Below, in pieces: positions 22,532 through 33,752 of a stretch of DNA of 64,000 nt; positions within the stretch are counted from its first letter, which is position 1, and the number at the start of each line of letters is the position of its first letter. The translations under genes and the position numbers were made by a program. Under the pieces are notes generated by a model, which made no database searches, had not been told where the DNA came from, and saw only the letters and a list, made by a program, of their open reading frames with translations. Origin of the DNA: Nipponacmea schrenckii (Eukaryota; Mollusca; Gastropoda; Lottiidae); the NCBI GenBank assembly GCA_030562195.1, contig JAUJPP010000007.1:34013208-34077207 (forward strand), written 5' to 3'.

Positions 22532-24423
22532 CAGTACAGCAACTTTATAACTTATCTTCGTCGCCGGCGACAGTCAGCAGTTCGTCGGCAAAATAAGCTC
22601 AGACGGTCGCCAGTTCATCGGCGACGGTCTGCAGACGGTCGCCAGTTCGTCAGCGACGGTCTGCAGACGGTCGCCAGTTCGTCGCCGAATATTTGACGAC
22701 CGTCGTCACAATTTCTATAATCTTTGTGTACATCATGACGTCAAGACTTTGCTTGACAACAGACTAGTTTCTAAATATAGCTACATGTATTGTAGGTCTA
22801 CAACGCAACTTTCTTTTTTTTCTACCAACAATGGTTCAGAAACTTTAAATATTACTTTTCATATTTTTCACAATTGCATTCTAATGATCGGTAACTAGTC
22901 TACGAAAGACATTTCCCTGGTCAGCCTGATTAACAAGGAATTTTGCTTTACCTCACAATGTCATTCAAATCGACCTTAGCATTAATTATTGAGATTGTTT
23001 CAATTGTGAAAAAAATATAAAAGAGAAATATTGTCAAACTGAGCTTGCTATTCGTTCTGATATTTTACCGTAGGTCAACTCATAAAAAGCGTTTCCGGAT
23101 AACCGATGTTGAAATTCTAACCGGTTGCCCGTGAAATCCTAGTATTAGTAGTTACTATTACACCTGAACAAATTCCGATATCAGAACCTGAGACTGGATT
23201 CATTACAACGTTAGTAGTGATAATCCTATTTCAATATGGTGCCCAAAGAACTTAAAAGTAGTGCTTGGATTGACGCTTTCAAACGAAACTAAGCCCAAAT
23301 GTATCTTGGCACGCAGTTACGAAGAAGTAGGCGTGGTTTCTCAAAACGTCAATCCCGACATCGTTGTTTTACCATTGGATGATGAAAATAGAACAAAGCG
23401 TTTATTGGTTATAATTTATACTCATTCATATGCATGAGAATGAAATATACCGAAGTAGGTGGGTCTCATAGAGTTATTTATAATAATAGGCGGTGCCAGC
23501 AAAATGATGAATGTCTACCTATTAATATTATAATAGAGAAAAAAAAGAAGAATAAATATTAATAATCCGTCAATGAGCGCAGTCGGAACTGGTTAAGCAT
23601 CATTGCTATATTGACCGCTGTAGATTTAGGCTGGGTTGGGCGTCGTGATTTTAAATATATCCCCCGTGATAAGTTTGAATTTAAAATTATAAAAATAGAG
23701 CCGGTGGCCCGAGAATTAATTTATTATAAAGTCCGAGGTCGTAGGCCTAGTCCCGAAAAGCCATGGTAAAAGGGTTGTTACACATTCTTTTCATCGAATT
23801 GAGAATCTGCTTGATATCCTAGTTTCTATGGTTAAATAATCTGTTATAGGCTTTACATTTCTACGTTCTTTGGTTGGACACCCCAAGTGCCCCAACACGC
23901 ATTCCGTGGAGGGTTGAAGTATAGGCTCCACCCATTATTCTCCTCTTGTCACTCTCAGTCTCATAGGCCGGCTATCGTTGTTTAATCTTTTGACAAAAAA
24001 AATAGATTGATGAAGCCTTTAATGGGCACATTCTGCATATCAACTCAAAACTAAGGTTTTTTTCCATGCATGTGTACATAATAAAAATTCTGATGACATG
24101 TATTTCAAAATAATAGGCTTAGCCTAGTAGTAGTGGCGCAGGCCTAGCGCATTGTTAATTTCGCTCATGAAAGAATTATGATTCTTGGCGTCAAAAGATG
24201 AAGATTTGGATCGTGACGTGATGGTCATTAAATTATGACATCAGTCATCAGCTCTTCTTGACAACGGAAAGCGATGGATTTTCTTTCTGGAAGTGGCGAC
24301 GAACTGGCGACCGTCTGCAGACGGTCGCCAGTTCGTCGGCAACAATTTGACGACGGTCGGCAAAATTTTCGTCGCCAGTTCGATGATCTGCAGATAAAGA
24401 TAAGTTATAAAGTTGCTGTACTG
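22532..24423. mobile_element. TA-flanked TIR element with GC-rich palindromic sub-termini
   Basis: A perfect 27-bp inverted repeat starts CAGTACAGCAACTTTATA. TA flanks both ends (22530-22531, 24424-24425), which is the Tc1/mariner superfamily signature; the CAGTA start fits pogo/Tigger-like ends. Next to both TIRs are GC-rich arrays built from CAGTTCGTCGGC and GACGGTCTGCAGACGGTC (22557-22700, 24285-24385), containing the 20-bp palindrome CGACCGTCTGCAGACGGTCG. The interior (22.7-24.28 kb) shows no transposase, so this is a non-autonomous element of 1.9 kb. Confidence 0.72.
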
Positions 24424-24433
24424 TACTTTATTC

Positions 24434-25071
24434 TCATGACATATGGATTCATTAATGCTAACATTGTGGTCCATCTGGTCATAATGCCTGAAACACCAAA
24501 ATATAACATATTTGTAATAACCTACAGTTTTCATCCTAAATAAAACGTTTGACTATCGATATATTAACTTCCACCATTTATGTTAGCAATTTGAACTTTA
24601 AGAGAAAGATTTTTAATGCTGAACCACTAAACTTAAGTTGTGTTCCAATAATAAGCCACATTTTTGGACGAAATCAAGGGCAATTCATTTAGTTGCAGGA
24701 TTACCTTCTATATATTATATAATGTGTCTCTTAAAAGAGTTGAATAAATTATACTGCTCTGGACACCCTCCAATTCCACAAATAATGTTAAAATTTGGAC
24801 TTGTTTAGTGGAATGTATATATGTGCCTCAACAATTCACATAGTGTCAAGCAAATGAAGCAGGCAAATTGAGCATCTCAAGGCCTTGCCCAACATCTTGC
24901 TGAAAAATGACCAAAAAAATCTTAAATGTTATTATTTTAAACCTTCTGATTAAAAGAAAGAAAATTCAAGAAAAATATACTTGTCAAGAGATAAAGTTCA
25001 CGTGGTCATGATTTAAAGTGTGACGTCACTTTTCTTCAATGTCACATTTCTTCAACGACCAGGAAGGCGCA
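24434..25071. other. Upstream region of the SAM-domain gene
   Basis: AT-rich with no ORF of interest. TGTGACGTCACTTTTC at about 25019-25035 contains TGACGTCA, the palindromic CRE/ATF consensus, about 45 bp before the proposed start codon. It may be part of the promoter, but this is only a motif match. Confidence 0.35.
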
Positions 25072-25174
25072 ATGGCGATGAAAGAAAATGAAAATTTTAA
25101 TCTTAAGTCATCCAGTGAAGTAACCAAATTATTAAATCAAAAATATGGTGAAGAGGTGGAAGATATAGTCAAGA
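25072..25174 (+). CDS. SAM-domain gene, exon 1
   Basis: Starts at an ATG (context GGCGCAATGGCG) and reads MAMKENENFNLKSSSEVTKL, then LNQKYGEEVEDIVK, ending one base into a codon before the donor GTAAGT (25175). With the next exon it forms a short helical domain resembling SAM, a protein-interaction fold: EVTKLLNQKYGEEV, then NIDGETFLTLKRDYLLELM. This is a common first domain of the mollusc and fish SAMD3-like proteins. A second ATG two codons downstream could also serve. Phase and domain continuity support the exon. Confidence 0.62.
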
Positions 25175-25364
25175 GTAAGTTGTAAACACTTTTTATATGA
25201 TTCAGACGCGAGTGATGTCCCCTATCCAAGATGGCGGCATTAACTGTGAAAGAGTCTATTCACAATAATTTTCATCATAAATTTGAGCTATGTGGAACAA
25301 TTTTGACTGACAAGTGACAATTTAATATTTAGATTAATCTTTGGAATTACTGGATGTTTTTCAG

Positions 25365-25480
25365 CTGCAAATATTGATGGTGAAACCTTTTTAACATTAA
25401 AAAGAGATTATCTCTTGGAGCTTATGCCTGGAGTGGAGCACTTTAAAACCAGAAAATCCTTGCTTAAGTACATTGATTGA
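25365..25480 (+). CDS. SAM-domain gene, exon 2
   Basis: The acceptor TTTTTCAG ends at 25364, and the first two bases complete the codon left by exon 1 (threonine). Frame: ANIDGETFLTLKRDYLLELM, then PGVEHFKTRKSLLKYID, then TGA at 25478-25480. A polyadenylation-like AATAAA follows at 25492-25497, so a short product of about 72 residues that is mostly SAM domain is possible. For a longer product this exon must splice to the exon at 25621, but no GT donor in the right phase is obvious before the stop, so the joint is unresolved. Confidence 0.58.
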
Positions 25481-25620
25481 TTTGATATATTAATAAAGTG
25501 TAGCTTTGGTTAATCAGGTGATTCATGTTAGGAATAATTTATCTTATTGAATGTAGAGAGTGGTTGTGTCTCTCATCCTTGTGTCAGTTGTGTCTACTAT
25601 CTCTGTTTTTGTTTTTGCAG

Positions 25621-25983
25621 GAAATGTGTACCGGTAATGAAGTCTGTATTGATAAGACAAAGCCTACACCAAGTACAAGTGCAAATTTTCTTTTCACATA
25701 CCATGACAAGATGTCAGTGCAGAATGTGGATTTCCCACTTGTTACATGTACACCAATAAAATTTCCAATATATTCAGAACCTGAAATGGAGATGATTACT
25801 CATTTACAAGTAGAAATGAAAAACAAGCTAATTCAGAACACTATAACTTCCATGAGGAGCTTAACTAATTCACTGGAAAATAGAGAGCCTACAAATCCTG
25901 AATTGGTAATGATGGCTAAAGCATTAGTTGAAAGATATCCTTCCCTGAAAGACAACAAGATTCTGAATGCAGATAAACCTCAT
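25621..25983 (+). CDS. SAM-domain gene, exon 3 (SAMD3-like middle part)
   Basis: The acceptor TTTTTGCAG precedes 25621 and the donor GTAAGT starts at 25984, giving 121 codons in phase 0. The frame includes PTPSTSANFLFTYHDKMSVQ, VTCTPIKFPIYSEPEMEM, then a helical segment KNKLIQNTITSMRSLTNS and ELVMMAKALVERYPSLKD. That last motif (paired hydrophobic helix, then KxLVxRYPxLKD) recurs in SAMD3-like proteins of unknown function in fish and invertebrates, as I recall them. The exon is intact and lacks repeats. Its connection to exon 2 is not proven. Confidence 0.6.
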
Positions 25984-28900
25984 GTAAGTTTAGGTTACAA
26001 TCAATACTAAGCGCAATTGATAAGCTTATAGTTGAAAAATGTTTAAATATATTATCCTGTTTCCAATGAACAATCCATAAACAGGTAATCTGTCAACAAC
26101 ATGACACTAGCCATTATTGTCAGCTGAACTATTTTAAAAATACAGTAAATCATTTACAATAGATGTAACAAACATATTGTATGTGTCTCTAAAAGATTGT
26201 GATGTCCCCAATATGATTTCTTGATTGCAGCTTTGGAAGTATATGTGTTATTTTTTTTGGGAATGTATATTGATGTTTTTGAAAAGGCGTCTTAGCAATA
26301 TAAAGCCTGTAAAAAAAACAAAAAAGGTCTTTGCCCGATTAAAGGAAAAAAGAAATTAAAAATCCTGTCACTGAAGATGACCAAAATCCTGTAACGGTTT
26401 CTGAAGAATAATAACTGATACTAGAAAAGAAATCAGTAAGTATTCATATTGTAAAAGAGGTCCCACATACAACAGGAAACAAAGATAAAACTAGAACTGT
26501 GAACAATTCCGAGTGTGGCAACAATCCATTATTCCATGGATTTCAAACCTTTTGAAACTTTTAACCTTTAAGCTTTCAATTTCGATTATTTAAAGTTAAA
26601 AAAAATAATTAACAGAAAATTTAAAAGAACTTTCAGGTACCTAATGCAACCTCATCTTTCTACATACATACACATGTTAAATTGTACATAATATAGAAAC
26701 AAAAGCTTCGACATAGAGAGGTGGAAAATAGATTTATTTAATCTTAAGGGTATTTAATCTAATATACCGTTATCGTTATCGTATGGTTAGTTGTACAGTC
26801 TAACCTTTTCTTACCAATCAACACAATTTGACTTTATGACCTGTTACATAATCTTTTTAACTCCTCTTGTAAGATTTATATCTGTTTAATTAGGATGTGA
26901 TTTTATTCCAAAATATTTTCGAACATTTTATTTATACATATTGATCTATATATTGTTTTAAATCTGTGAATTTGTACATTATTAATCTGTTCGAATTTTG
27001 TCTTAAGTAGAACTAAAAAATGTTAAAATCGTTTTCTGCTTTTTCAACAGTTTACGGTCTATAACTAAAATAAAGATATTTTTAGAAAATGAGGACAAGC
27101 ACATTGCAATAATATCAATTCAAATTTCAAAAAAATTACATAATGAGATTAATTTGTAATGTATGGCTCAATGACCTATGTGTGAAAGGTTCAAACCAAC
27201 AGTTTTATTATCATTGTGGAATTACCTCTTTTAACACCTGTCAATCATGGTAACCACAAAAATCTCTTATTTTAGCAGAAAAATAGAAATTGTTGTTTTA
27301 TTTTGCGAAATTAAATAATTTATACCGCAACAAGCAACAATTTATAATTTTGTATTAAACTATCCGTGTCATATCGTTAAATAGAGAAAATCAAGTCCTT
27401 TTATATTTTAAAATCCATATTGATGGGGAATATAAACATAAAGAGTTAGATACTCATTTGAATAAGAAATATTTTTAAAAATATGATTATGAATTATTGT
27501 CATATATCGTTGAAAAAGGGAACCAAATGGGCATTGATAATTTGTGAAATTCAACTCTTTGCGTACGCTAGAGATTGTGATACAACCAAATGTCAATTTT
27601 TTTATCAAGGACATTTTACATTGAAAATTTCAATGTCAATGAAGGTCAATATGGACTTTTGAATTTTCAAAAAATTCAAACGGGAATAAAAAAAATTCAA
27701 ATTTCCAGCATTTTTTAGATAAAGTAACAAGGTTTTTATAGACACCAAAATCATAAAAATCAGATAAAATTTAGCCTACTAATCAAAGTTTTGCTAAATT
27801 TCCCAACTCTGATGTAGCAGCGCATACGTGACTTTCATATGATATTTTTTTTTCTTAGATGATTAAAATTACTTATGTTAGAAAATTTGTACTGTTTTTG
27901 TCTACATTTGTGAATTACACCGGAAGCAGGGTCGCCCTAAGTAATTCGAGAAACAGGAAGCCCCCAAGCACAAACCAGAAGTGATTCAAAAATTTTGATG
28001 AGATATTTTTATTTGTTGTGGCCTTCTCTCTATATCCTGCAAATTTCAGATCGATCCGATAATTAGCTCCCGAGTTGAAAATTTTAATTTTTATTTTATC
28101 AGATAAATCCTGTTATAAAGAAAATTAAAAAGGAAACCCGAGGTAAATCGGTCTTTAAATAAGGTCTACAACTACCAAAGAAATTTTGTCAACATTATGC
28201 AAAAAGTCACTTCCGAGTAACCAAAACTTTCATGTTAGATATTCATTTTTGATTCCAGCCTATTCTAAGATCTATGATCAATATAGATATATTCCATTCT
28301 TTTCAGTTTGGGCTAGCGAGCTTCCCAAAAAAAAAAAAAAAAAAAAAAATCAATTGCAGAACAAAGCTTGTCAATCGATTAAAATCGGTTGCCACCCAAC
28401 AACAGAAAACCATTTAAAAGGGAAAATGATATACTTTTAGAATATCTGATGTAGGGTACCACTTTGAAATTCAGACTCTAAGTTATGTGAAATTCTTGGT
28501 GGAGTTTAAGCATGATTGCTTAGCTAATTGAAAAATGGTTAATCTTACCAGTGCACTCAAATTGTTTTTGTGCACTTGATAATCCAAAAGATTTTTTTTT
28601 AGTTCCCTCTGAACAACAGAACTAATGTGCAAAATTTTGGTAATTTATTCTGCCTTTGCTTTCAGCATTAAGGAAAGAGGAGGAATATATGGCCAAGCAT
28701 TACAACCAACTAAACATTAAATGAAATAGAAAAAACTTAATCCTAAAATAATTTCCTAATTACTAAATTTGGAACGAAAATCAAAAAGAAATTTAATTGA
28801 AAGCTTAGGACAACGAAAGCCAGAAGGTGGATTCCATTTTAAAACCCTATCCCTGTTTTACAAATCCTGTCCATGTAAGCATTTTTATTTTAAATAAACA

Positions 28901-29083
28901 CTTTACCTTTGAACCATGCTAGGAATGAGTAGCAGAATTGCAGTATCTCTATATGACTGTAACCTCTAGTGGTTATATATTATTATTGTACTGTAATGTG
29001 ATGGGATGACACTATCCAAACTGTATTTGTGACAGCAAGTGTATTTGCAAATATGTTTCTATTCTGTTTGTAATATGTTTTAG
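25984..29083. other. Intron of the SAM-domain gene
   Basis: About 3.1 kb between phase-compatible exons 3 and 4. AT-rich, with an A20+ run at about 28327-28349 and no recognised mobile-element ends or convincing ORFs. The open frame 27408-27614 (minus) and others of similar size look random. Confidence 0.55.
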
Positions 29084-29231
29084 TTATTGGAAGAAATGCA
29101 AAGGGAGTTAGATCAGGAGGCACCATTTTTGGCTGAATGTAGCCAAAAAATGGCATCATATTGGGAGCAGATATACATTTATGGAATAATGAACAATTTG
29201 AAGCCATTGCCTGAAAAATTTTGCAACTCTG
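29084..29231 (+). CDS. SAM-domain gene, exon 4
   Basis: The acceptor ATGTTTTAG precedes 29084 and the donor GTAAGA follows 29231. It starts in phase 0, matching the phase 0 end of exon 3. Frame: LLEEMQRELDQEAPFLAECS, then QKMASYWEQIYIYGIMNNLK and PLPEKFCNS. It is a charged, helical stretch with no named domain. Later exons were not found; the next 11 kb is a decayed retroelement region, so the gene may be truncated or have a very long intron. Confidence 0.55.
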
Positions 29232-29239
29232 GTAAGAAC

Positions 29240-29889
29240 CTTTTTTGTGCCCTCTCTCCATTCCCCTTGGAACTAAATAAACACCACTGTCTTGGAGAAA
29301 AAATGTCATTTATTTTGACCATAATATAATAACAATAATTGACAGTGTACAATATCTACTAATATTGTACAGTGATGTGTTGGGCTTAAAATAACACAAA
29401 TTTAGACCAGATGAAATAGAGACACTAAAAATTCCTGGCCCAACACCAACTGACATCATTCTCCAGACAGTGAAACAATTGAACAATGTGTATAATCAAT
29501 GAACCTTGACAATAACAGCTTAATCAACAAAATTAACAAAATTACAAAATCATGTGACCTTAACATTAGCTTAGAGTTTTCAAATATCATGTGAAATCAA
29601 CAATTGTAGCACAATAATATTGAGCTGAAACAAAGCTGGTAAATATCAATAATAACAAATAAAAAAATTTCAAAATAAAAAACATAACAATATTTCCTTA
29701 GATGTAGAATTTAAATTGAGGATAGAAAGCTACTTAAGAAAAGACAAAGAAAATACAATAGTCTACACTATAATACAACAGGAGACACATAACTCAGCTA
29801 GCCTAATCCCTACAAATCCTGAACCTAGGTAATAATATCAGAATTTGTAACCTATTAACAAAAAATTCTTTGGACACAGAGCTCAGGAC
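29240..29889. other. Stretch between SAM-gene exon 4 and the retroelement
   Basis: AT-rich, with no ORF or repeat boundary recognised. It may include the 3' non-coding end of the DIRS/Ngaro-like element, but I could not find its terminal repeats. Confidence 0.4.
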
Positions 29890-30200
29890 CTAATCAAGTG
29901 AGTGTAAACATGGAACACGAATATATGATTGAACGGCATTACTCTTCCTCCATCCAAAGCTGTGGAGTGATTCTTCTGAATAACCTTTTAAATAGGCAGC
30001 AGCAGCAGCCCCAATTCTAAAGGAATGTAGCTTATATCGAGAAGAATCCAAACCAATGTATGATATTAACTTAGACAATATTTCATTTACAAAATTTATG
30101 TAATAGGCTTACCTGCCGGAGATTGGAAAAGCGGCCCAGATACATTAGCCTAGGAGCTACGTGGCATTTGTTCATAAAGTTGAGTACAAAAGGTTTGAAT
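29890..30200 (-). pseudogene. Tyrosine recombinase, C-terminal part (DIRS/Ngaro-like)
   Basis: Minus strand. The main frame reads LDSSRYKLHSFRIGAAAAA, then SEESLHSFGWRKSNAVQSYI and RVP. HSFR is the H-x-x-R catalytic motif, and the Y in SYIRVP fits the nucleophilic tyrosine of the tyrosine-recombinase fold. These integrate circular DNA copies of DIRS and Ngaro retroelements. Just upstream (30100-30170), PLFQSPAGKP matches the usual linker before this block but in a different frame, so a small indel separates them. The arginine-containing N-terminal half is at 30613-31041. Confidence 0.8.
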
Positions 30201-30229
30201 ATTTAATTCTATAGCTATAGGCCTACCAT

Positions 30230-30610
30230 GAAAGGAATCCGGTGTCTTAAGTGCCGCAATCCCGGGGTTTGGCCCCTGGGGGTCTCAAAAAAAAACCCCA
30301 GAATCTATTTTAATCATAATATCGAGTACATCATCCATTTCAACGCATTTTAATTCAGATAAACCCTGAATGTATAATGGTGCAAAAATGCCTGGGGTTA
30401 CTAATTAAGACACATACTAATTAGGGGCTAATTAATTATTTATTCAAACTTTTGAGTACATTCAAAATACTTTTTGTATGCGGTCATTTAGTCACTCCTG
30501 GCATTACATCAACAACTTAAGACGCCATTTTCTCTGGGGTTTGGAGATAAGATGGGGTGTAAATACGGGAGGGGTGGGAGTACAATAAAAACTTATATAA
30601 TAAACAAGGA
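30230..30610. other. Insertion within the tyrosine-recombinase region
   Basis: About 380 bp with no recombinase similarity interrupts the enzyme between its two halves. GTCTTAAGT at about 30242 and ACTTAAGAC at about 30516 are inverted, and CCCGGGGTTTGGCCCCTGGG-like C/G runs lie inside. A small non-autonomous insertion is possible, but no target duplication was established. Confidence 0.35.
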
Positions 30611-30612
30611 GC

Positions 30613-31041
30613 TCAAGAAATAGATGATGTACAAACACATGGTAAATGCAACTTTACTGGCTCAGATGTTGACTTATGCTTGTAATTGAATAGAGATATT
30701 TCAACTGCACAAAGTGATTGAGACTTGAACGAAAATCGGACATGACTCAATTTAACAACATTATTCGGTTGATTCTTAGACTTAACAACAAGTTCCCCTA
30801 TGCGGAAGAAACCTGCAAATGCTAATGAAAAAAGTGCAGTTAATAAAACCGTATGGTATTTTACAGATATAACAATCGGAATGGCATTTAATAATCCATT
30901 CAAAATGTTTGCTGTAATTGGAAGACGATTCTCAAGTGGGCAATGCAACTTCTGTATTCCTTTCAATAAATTTTTTACTAGAAAAGAATGCAAAGAGTGT
31001 GGGTATCCCATAGATTTTTGAACATAGGATAAAACTGACAC
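30613..31041 (-). pseudogene. Tyrosine recombinase, N-terminal half (DIRS/Ngaro-like)
   Basis: Minus-strand frame: SVLSYVQKSMGYPHSLHSFL, then KLHCPLENRLPITANILNGL and LFSLAFAGFFRIGELVV. FFRIGELV contains the first catalytic arginine of the tyrosine-recombinase fold, in the expected place before a variable segment ending KLHLP. The protein is cut by the insertion at 30230-30610, with the HxxR and tyrosine block beyond it. Upstream on the same strand, NVVADALSRFSFQDARRLAP (31330-31390) is the standard linker between RNase H and recombinase in these elements, so domain order is preserved. Confidence 0.8.
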
Positions 31042-31452
31042 ATGGCTTGTTAGTGGTGCAGGAGCAAAACCTGACTAAAACAGAAAACTTAAATAATTCA
31101 ATAATACTATGGATGGAATCGGAAAATTAGGCGCAAGCGAAAAACGGCGACAGAAATAAATTTTGACCATGAACAAAAATATGTTACTTGAGAATTTTGA
31201 GATAGAGCCTGACTAAGAGAATTTTGAGATAGAGTCTGACTAAGCAGAAACTCTGTTGTTTCAGTCAAATTGTCAAAGGAGTTTGATCTATCATTTGTGT
31301 TTCTTTGTCTAACCAGGGTGCTAGCCTCCTTGCATCCTGAAATGAAAAACGAGACAATGCGTCAGCGACAACATTTGTCTTGCCTTTGATATGCTTTGCA
31401 CGAATCAAAATGTTATATTTCAAACAAGTTAAAACCAAACGGCGTAATTATT

Positions 31453-31985
31453 TCATAAGAATAGGACTTTTTGAAGTGTTTTTTTTAAGACATAAACCAA
31501 ACATTCATTATCATATAAAAGCAACAATTTGTGATTACGCAGTAGGGTGCCAAAATGTTCTATTGCCACTACAATAGGAAAAAACTCTAACACACTTATA
31601 CTATAACCAGGTACGTCTGAAGACCAACGACCCACAAACCATTTTGACCCCTGAACTGCTGCATAGCCCTTGGTAGACGCTGCATCAGAATACAATTGTA
31701 AAATATCAGAATCAGTCCACTTATCATGCAAGAACATGCATTTACCATTGAAATGAAGCATGAACTCATATCATATTTGTGAATCCAATTTTGCTGAGTT
31801 AGATATTCGGATTTTTAAATGTGCCTTTTTAACTTTCAAGGTGAGATCATGTAATCTTCTTAGAAAAGTTCTCCCCGGGACTACTACCAAGGAGGCAAAA
31901 TTGAGAAGTCCAAACAAGGATTGAAATTGACAAAGCGTTGAGTTCTTCATACTTGCACTACTACATGTTTGACCATTAATCGCCC
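31453..31985 (-). pseudogene. RNase H and end of reverse transcriptase (DIRS/Ngaro-like)
   Basis: Minus strand. The end of the RT connection region is readable from about 31970 (FGLLNFASLVVVPGRTFLRR). It is followed, after an in-frame stop near 31775, by the RNase H-like domain: LQLYSDAAS, GYAAVQGSKWFVGRWSS, SVLEFFPIVVAIEHFG and LLLYDNECLVYVLKK. The D (YSDAAS), E (LEFFPIV) and D (YDNE) positions fit the catalytic acidic residues. The rest of RT upstream is missing: similarity stops at about 31985. Confidence 0.8.
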
Positions 31986-31989
31986 ATTA

Positions 31990-32640
31990 CTCTACCATTC
32001 TATTTTCCCATTAAAAAGAATTAATTTTGCCCATCAAAATACCTTTAAAATGTATGTTATTTAAATGCCATTATTTTGTTAGTATTCCCATTAAATTTCC
32101 AAAATAATGTCTGTGAATTAGAGATCAGTCTTATGTTAATGTCCATTAAATCTTATGTTATATAATGGCCATGAAATTTGAGATTCTGCCATTTTAATGC
32201 CCATTAAATCTTATCCCATTAATTTCTGTAGACAATTCTGGCAACTCTGTAATTCATCGGATCTTTCTCTTAGAGATCTCCGACTAAATGTCACAATTCA
32301 TTGGATTCAAGATGCCTAGGATCATTTCATAGTCTTGATATGACAATTTATTATTTTCAGAAGATTTTTTAATTCATAACATGGATATCTAAGGATAAGG
32401 CATCATTAAAAGGGCGATCAAACTTTTATTTTTTCGTCTGCTTTAAAGGACCTTCTGCCCATGCGCGGAATTGTCGTAATTGTCAACAGTGCAGAATAAT
32501 GTTATATTTGCTTTTTTGTCCACATACACTAAACTAAAATGTACTTACTGTGGTTAACTTTAACGATGCGAACTTCAGTGTACAGAATCATGATTTACAA
32601 GTCATTTGATTTATATTTTTGACAATGACGACAACCGTAA
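31990..32640. other. AT-rich stretch between retroelement RT and LINE
   Basis: Repeated CCCATTAAA-type motifs at about 31975-32220 (for example ATGCCCATTAAATCTTA twice) suggest an old short repeat. No coding potential seen. Confidence 0.4.
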
Positions 32641-32704
32641 TACGGTTTATTATTGGCAGTGTTGCCAGATTTACTCAATTTAGCTTCGTCTCCCGGCCTT
32701 CAAT

Positions 32705-33752
32705 ATGACTTTGAACTCAGATCAAACGATGGATCTCTCATCTAATGAACTATCCTGCAACTTAACTTATGATACCTTAAAAGACTCAGAAATATCTTTT
32801 AACAAGTCGATTATCAACTTTATGGAACAGCCTACCTTGGAAAAGCCTACTTTGAATTCAATAAACTCTGATTTTTTTTATATCTGACTACACCCACTAT
32901 TCTACTTCAATTGTTATCCAATACAAATCAAATACGGTTTATCATCTATTGTACAAATCAGTTATATCTGATCTTATTTTCTATAAAAATGCAGTAAACA
33001 ATGGTACAATTTATAAGCCTAGTGATAATTCTAACGTAACAGTTACATTTTATAATCAAGTTCTAAAAATTCATGTTCAAGGCCATGGAAGTTCTTCTTG
33101 GGTCGATGATAATATAATTAACTGTAGTGTAAAACATCGCTTTTCCCCAGTAAAGTATAGAGAAGCAGTTTCTAATGTTCCCTCAACAAGCACTCCTATA
33201 CTTCGCCACAGCTTCACAACGAGATCTCCTACCAAAGAATCGTCCAACATGGTATCAGTTGACATAAGTGTTTTTAATTCTCTTATTGATGCTGTCTCTA
33301 CATTAACTACTAAAATGAACGAAATAAATGAAAAACAATCCGACTTTTTTGATGAACTGAAATTTCTTAAAAACTCATTTAAGGAATCTGAAACTGATTC
33401 CCAAAAGCCTATTACTAAAGACGCTTCTACCAACACTGATGAGAGTATAAAAACAAAATTTACCATTTCTAACTTTCAATATAACCAAGATTTCCCCCCT
33501 CTTCCAAAATCTGCACCATTTTTTAGCAATGTTCACATCCCCTCCTCTAATTCACAAACAAGTCAATCAAACGCGTATAGTGCCCCCAACTCCTTTACCA
33601 ACAAACCGATCCACAGGAAATGTGAAACTGCAGAAACACTGGTCATTGGCAGCTCAGTCTTGCGACATCTTAAATCCAAACTTCTTAGCTTGGCTTCTCG
33701 ACAAGAAATATTTCTAAACCTGCATGGTTATCTAAAGAGATTTTTGATTTAA
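32705..33752 (+). pseudogene. LINE ORF1-like protein with truncated esterase
   Basis: A first frame (32705-32884) ends in a stop, and a second frame (32949-33752) continues. It is low-complexity, rich in Ser, Thr and Asn, with a short helical stretch (SLIDAVSTLTTKMNEINEKQ) that could form a coiled coil, as in many LINE ORF1 proteins. Near its end TLVIGSSVLRHL resembles block I of SGNH/GDSL hydrolases, then the sequence is lost at the deletion point. It is an RNA-binding or assembly factor by analogy only. Confidence 0.6.

Noticed and set aside
22439..22696. Arg-rich ORF (LRRRRQSAVRRQ...) over the GC-rich region
   Set aside because: It is the translation of the GC-rich palindromic array of the TIR element; composition follows the repeat.
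27408..27614. 68-codon minus-strand ORF in the SAM-gene intron
   Set aside because: AT-rich random composition, no splice context and no family resemblance.
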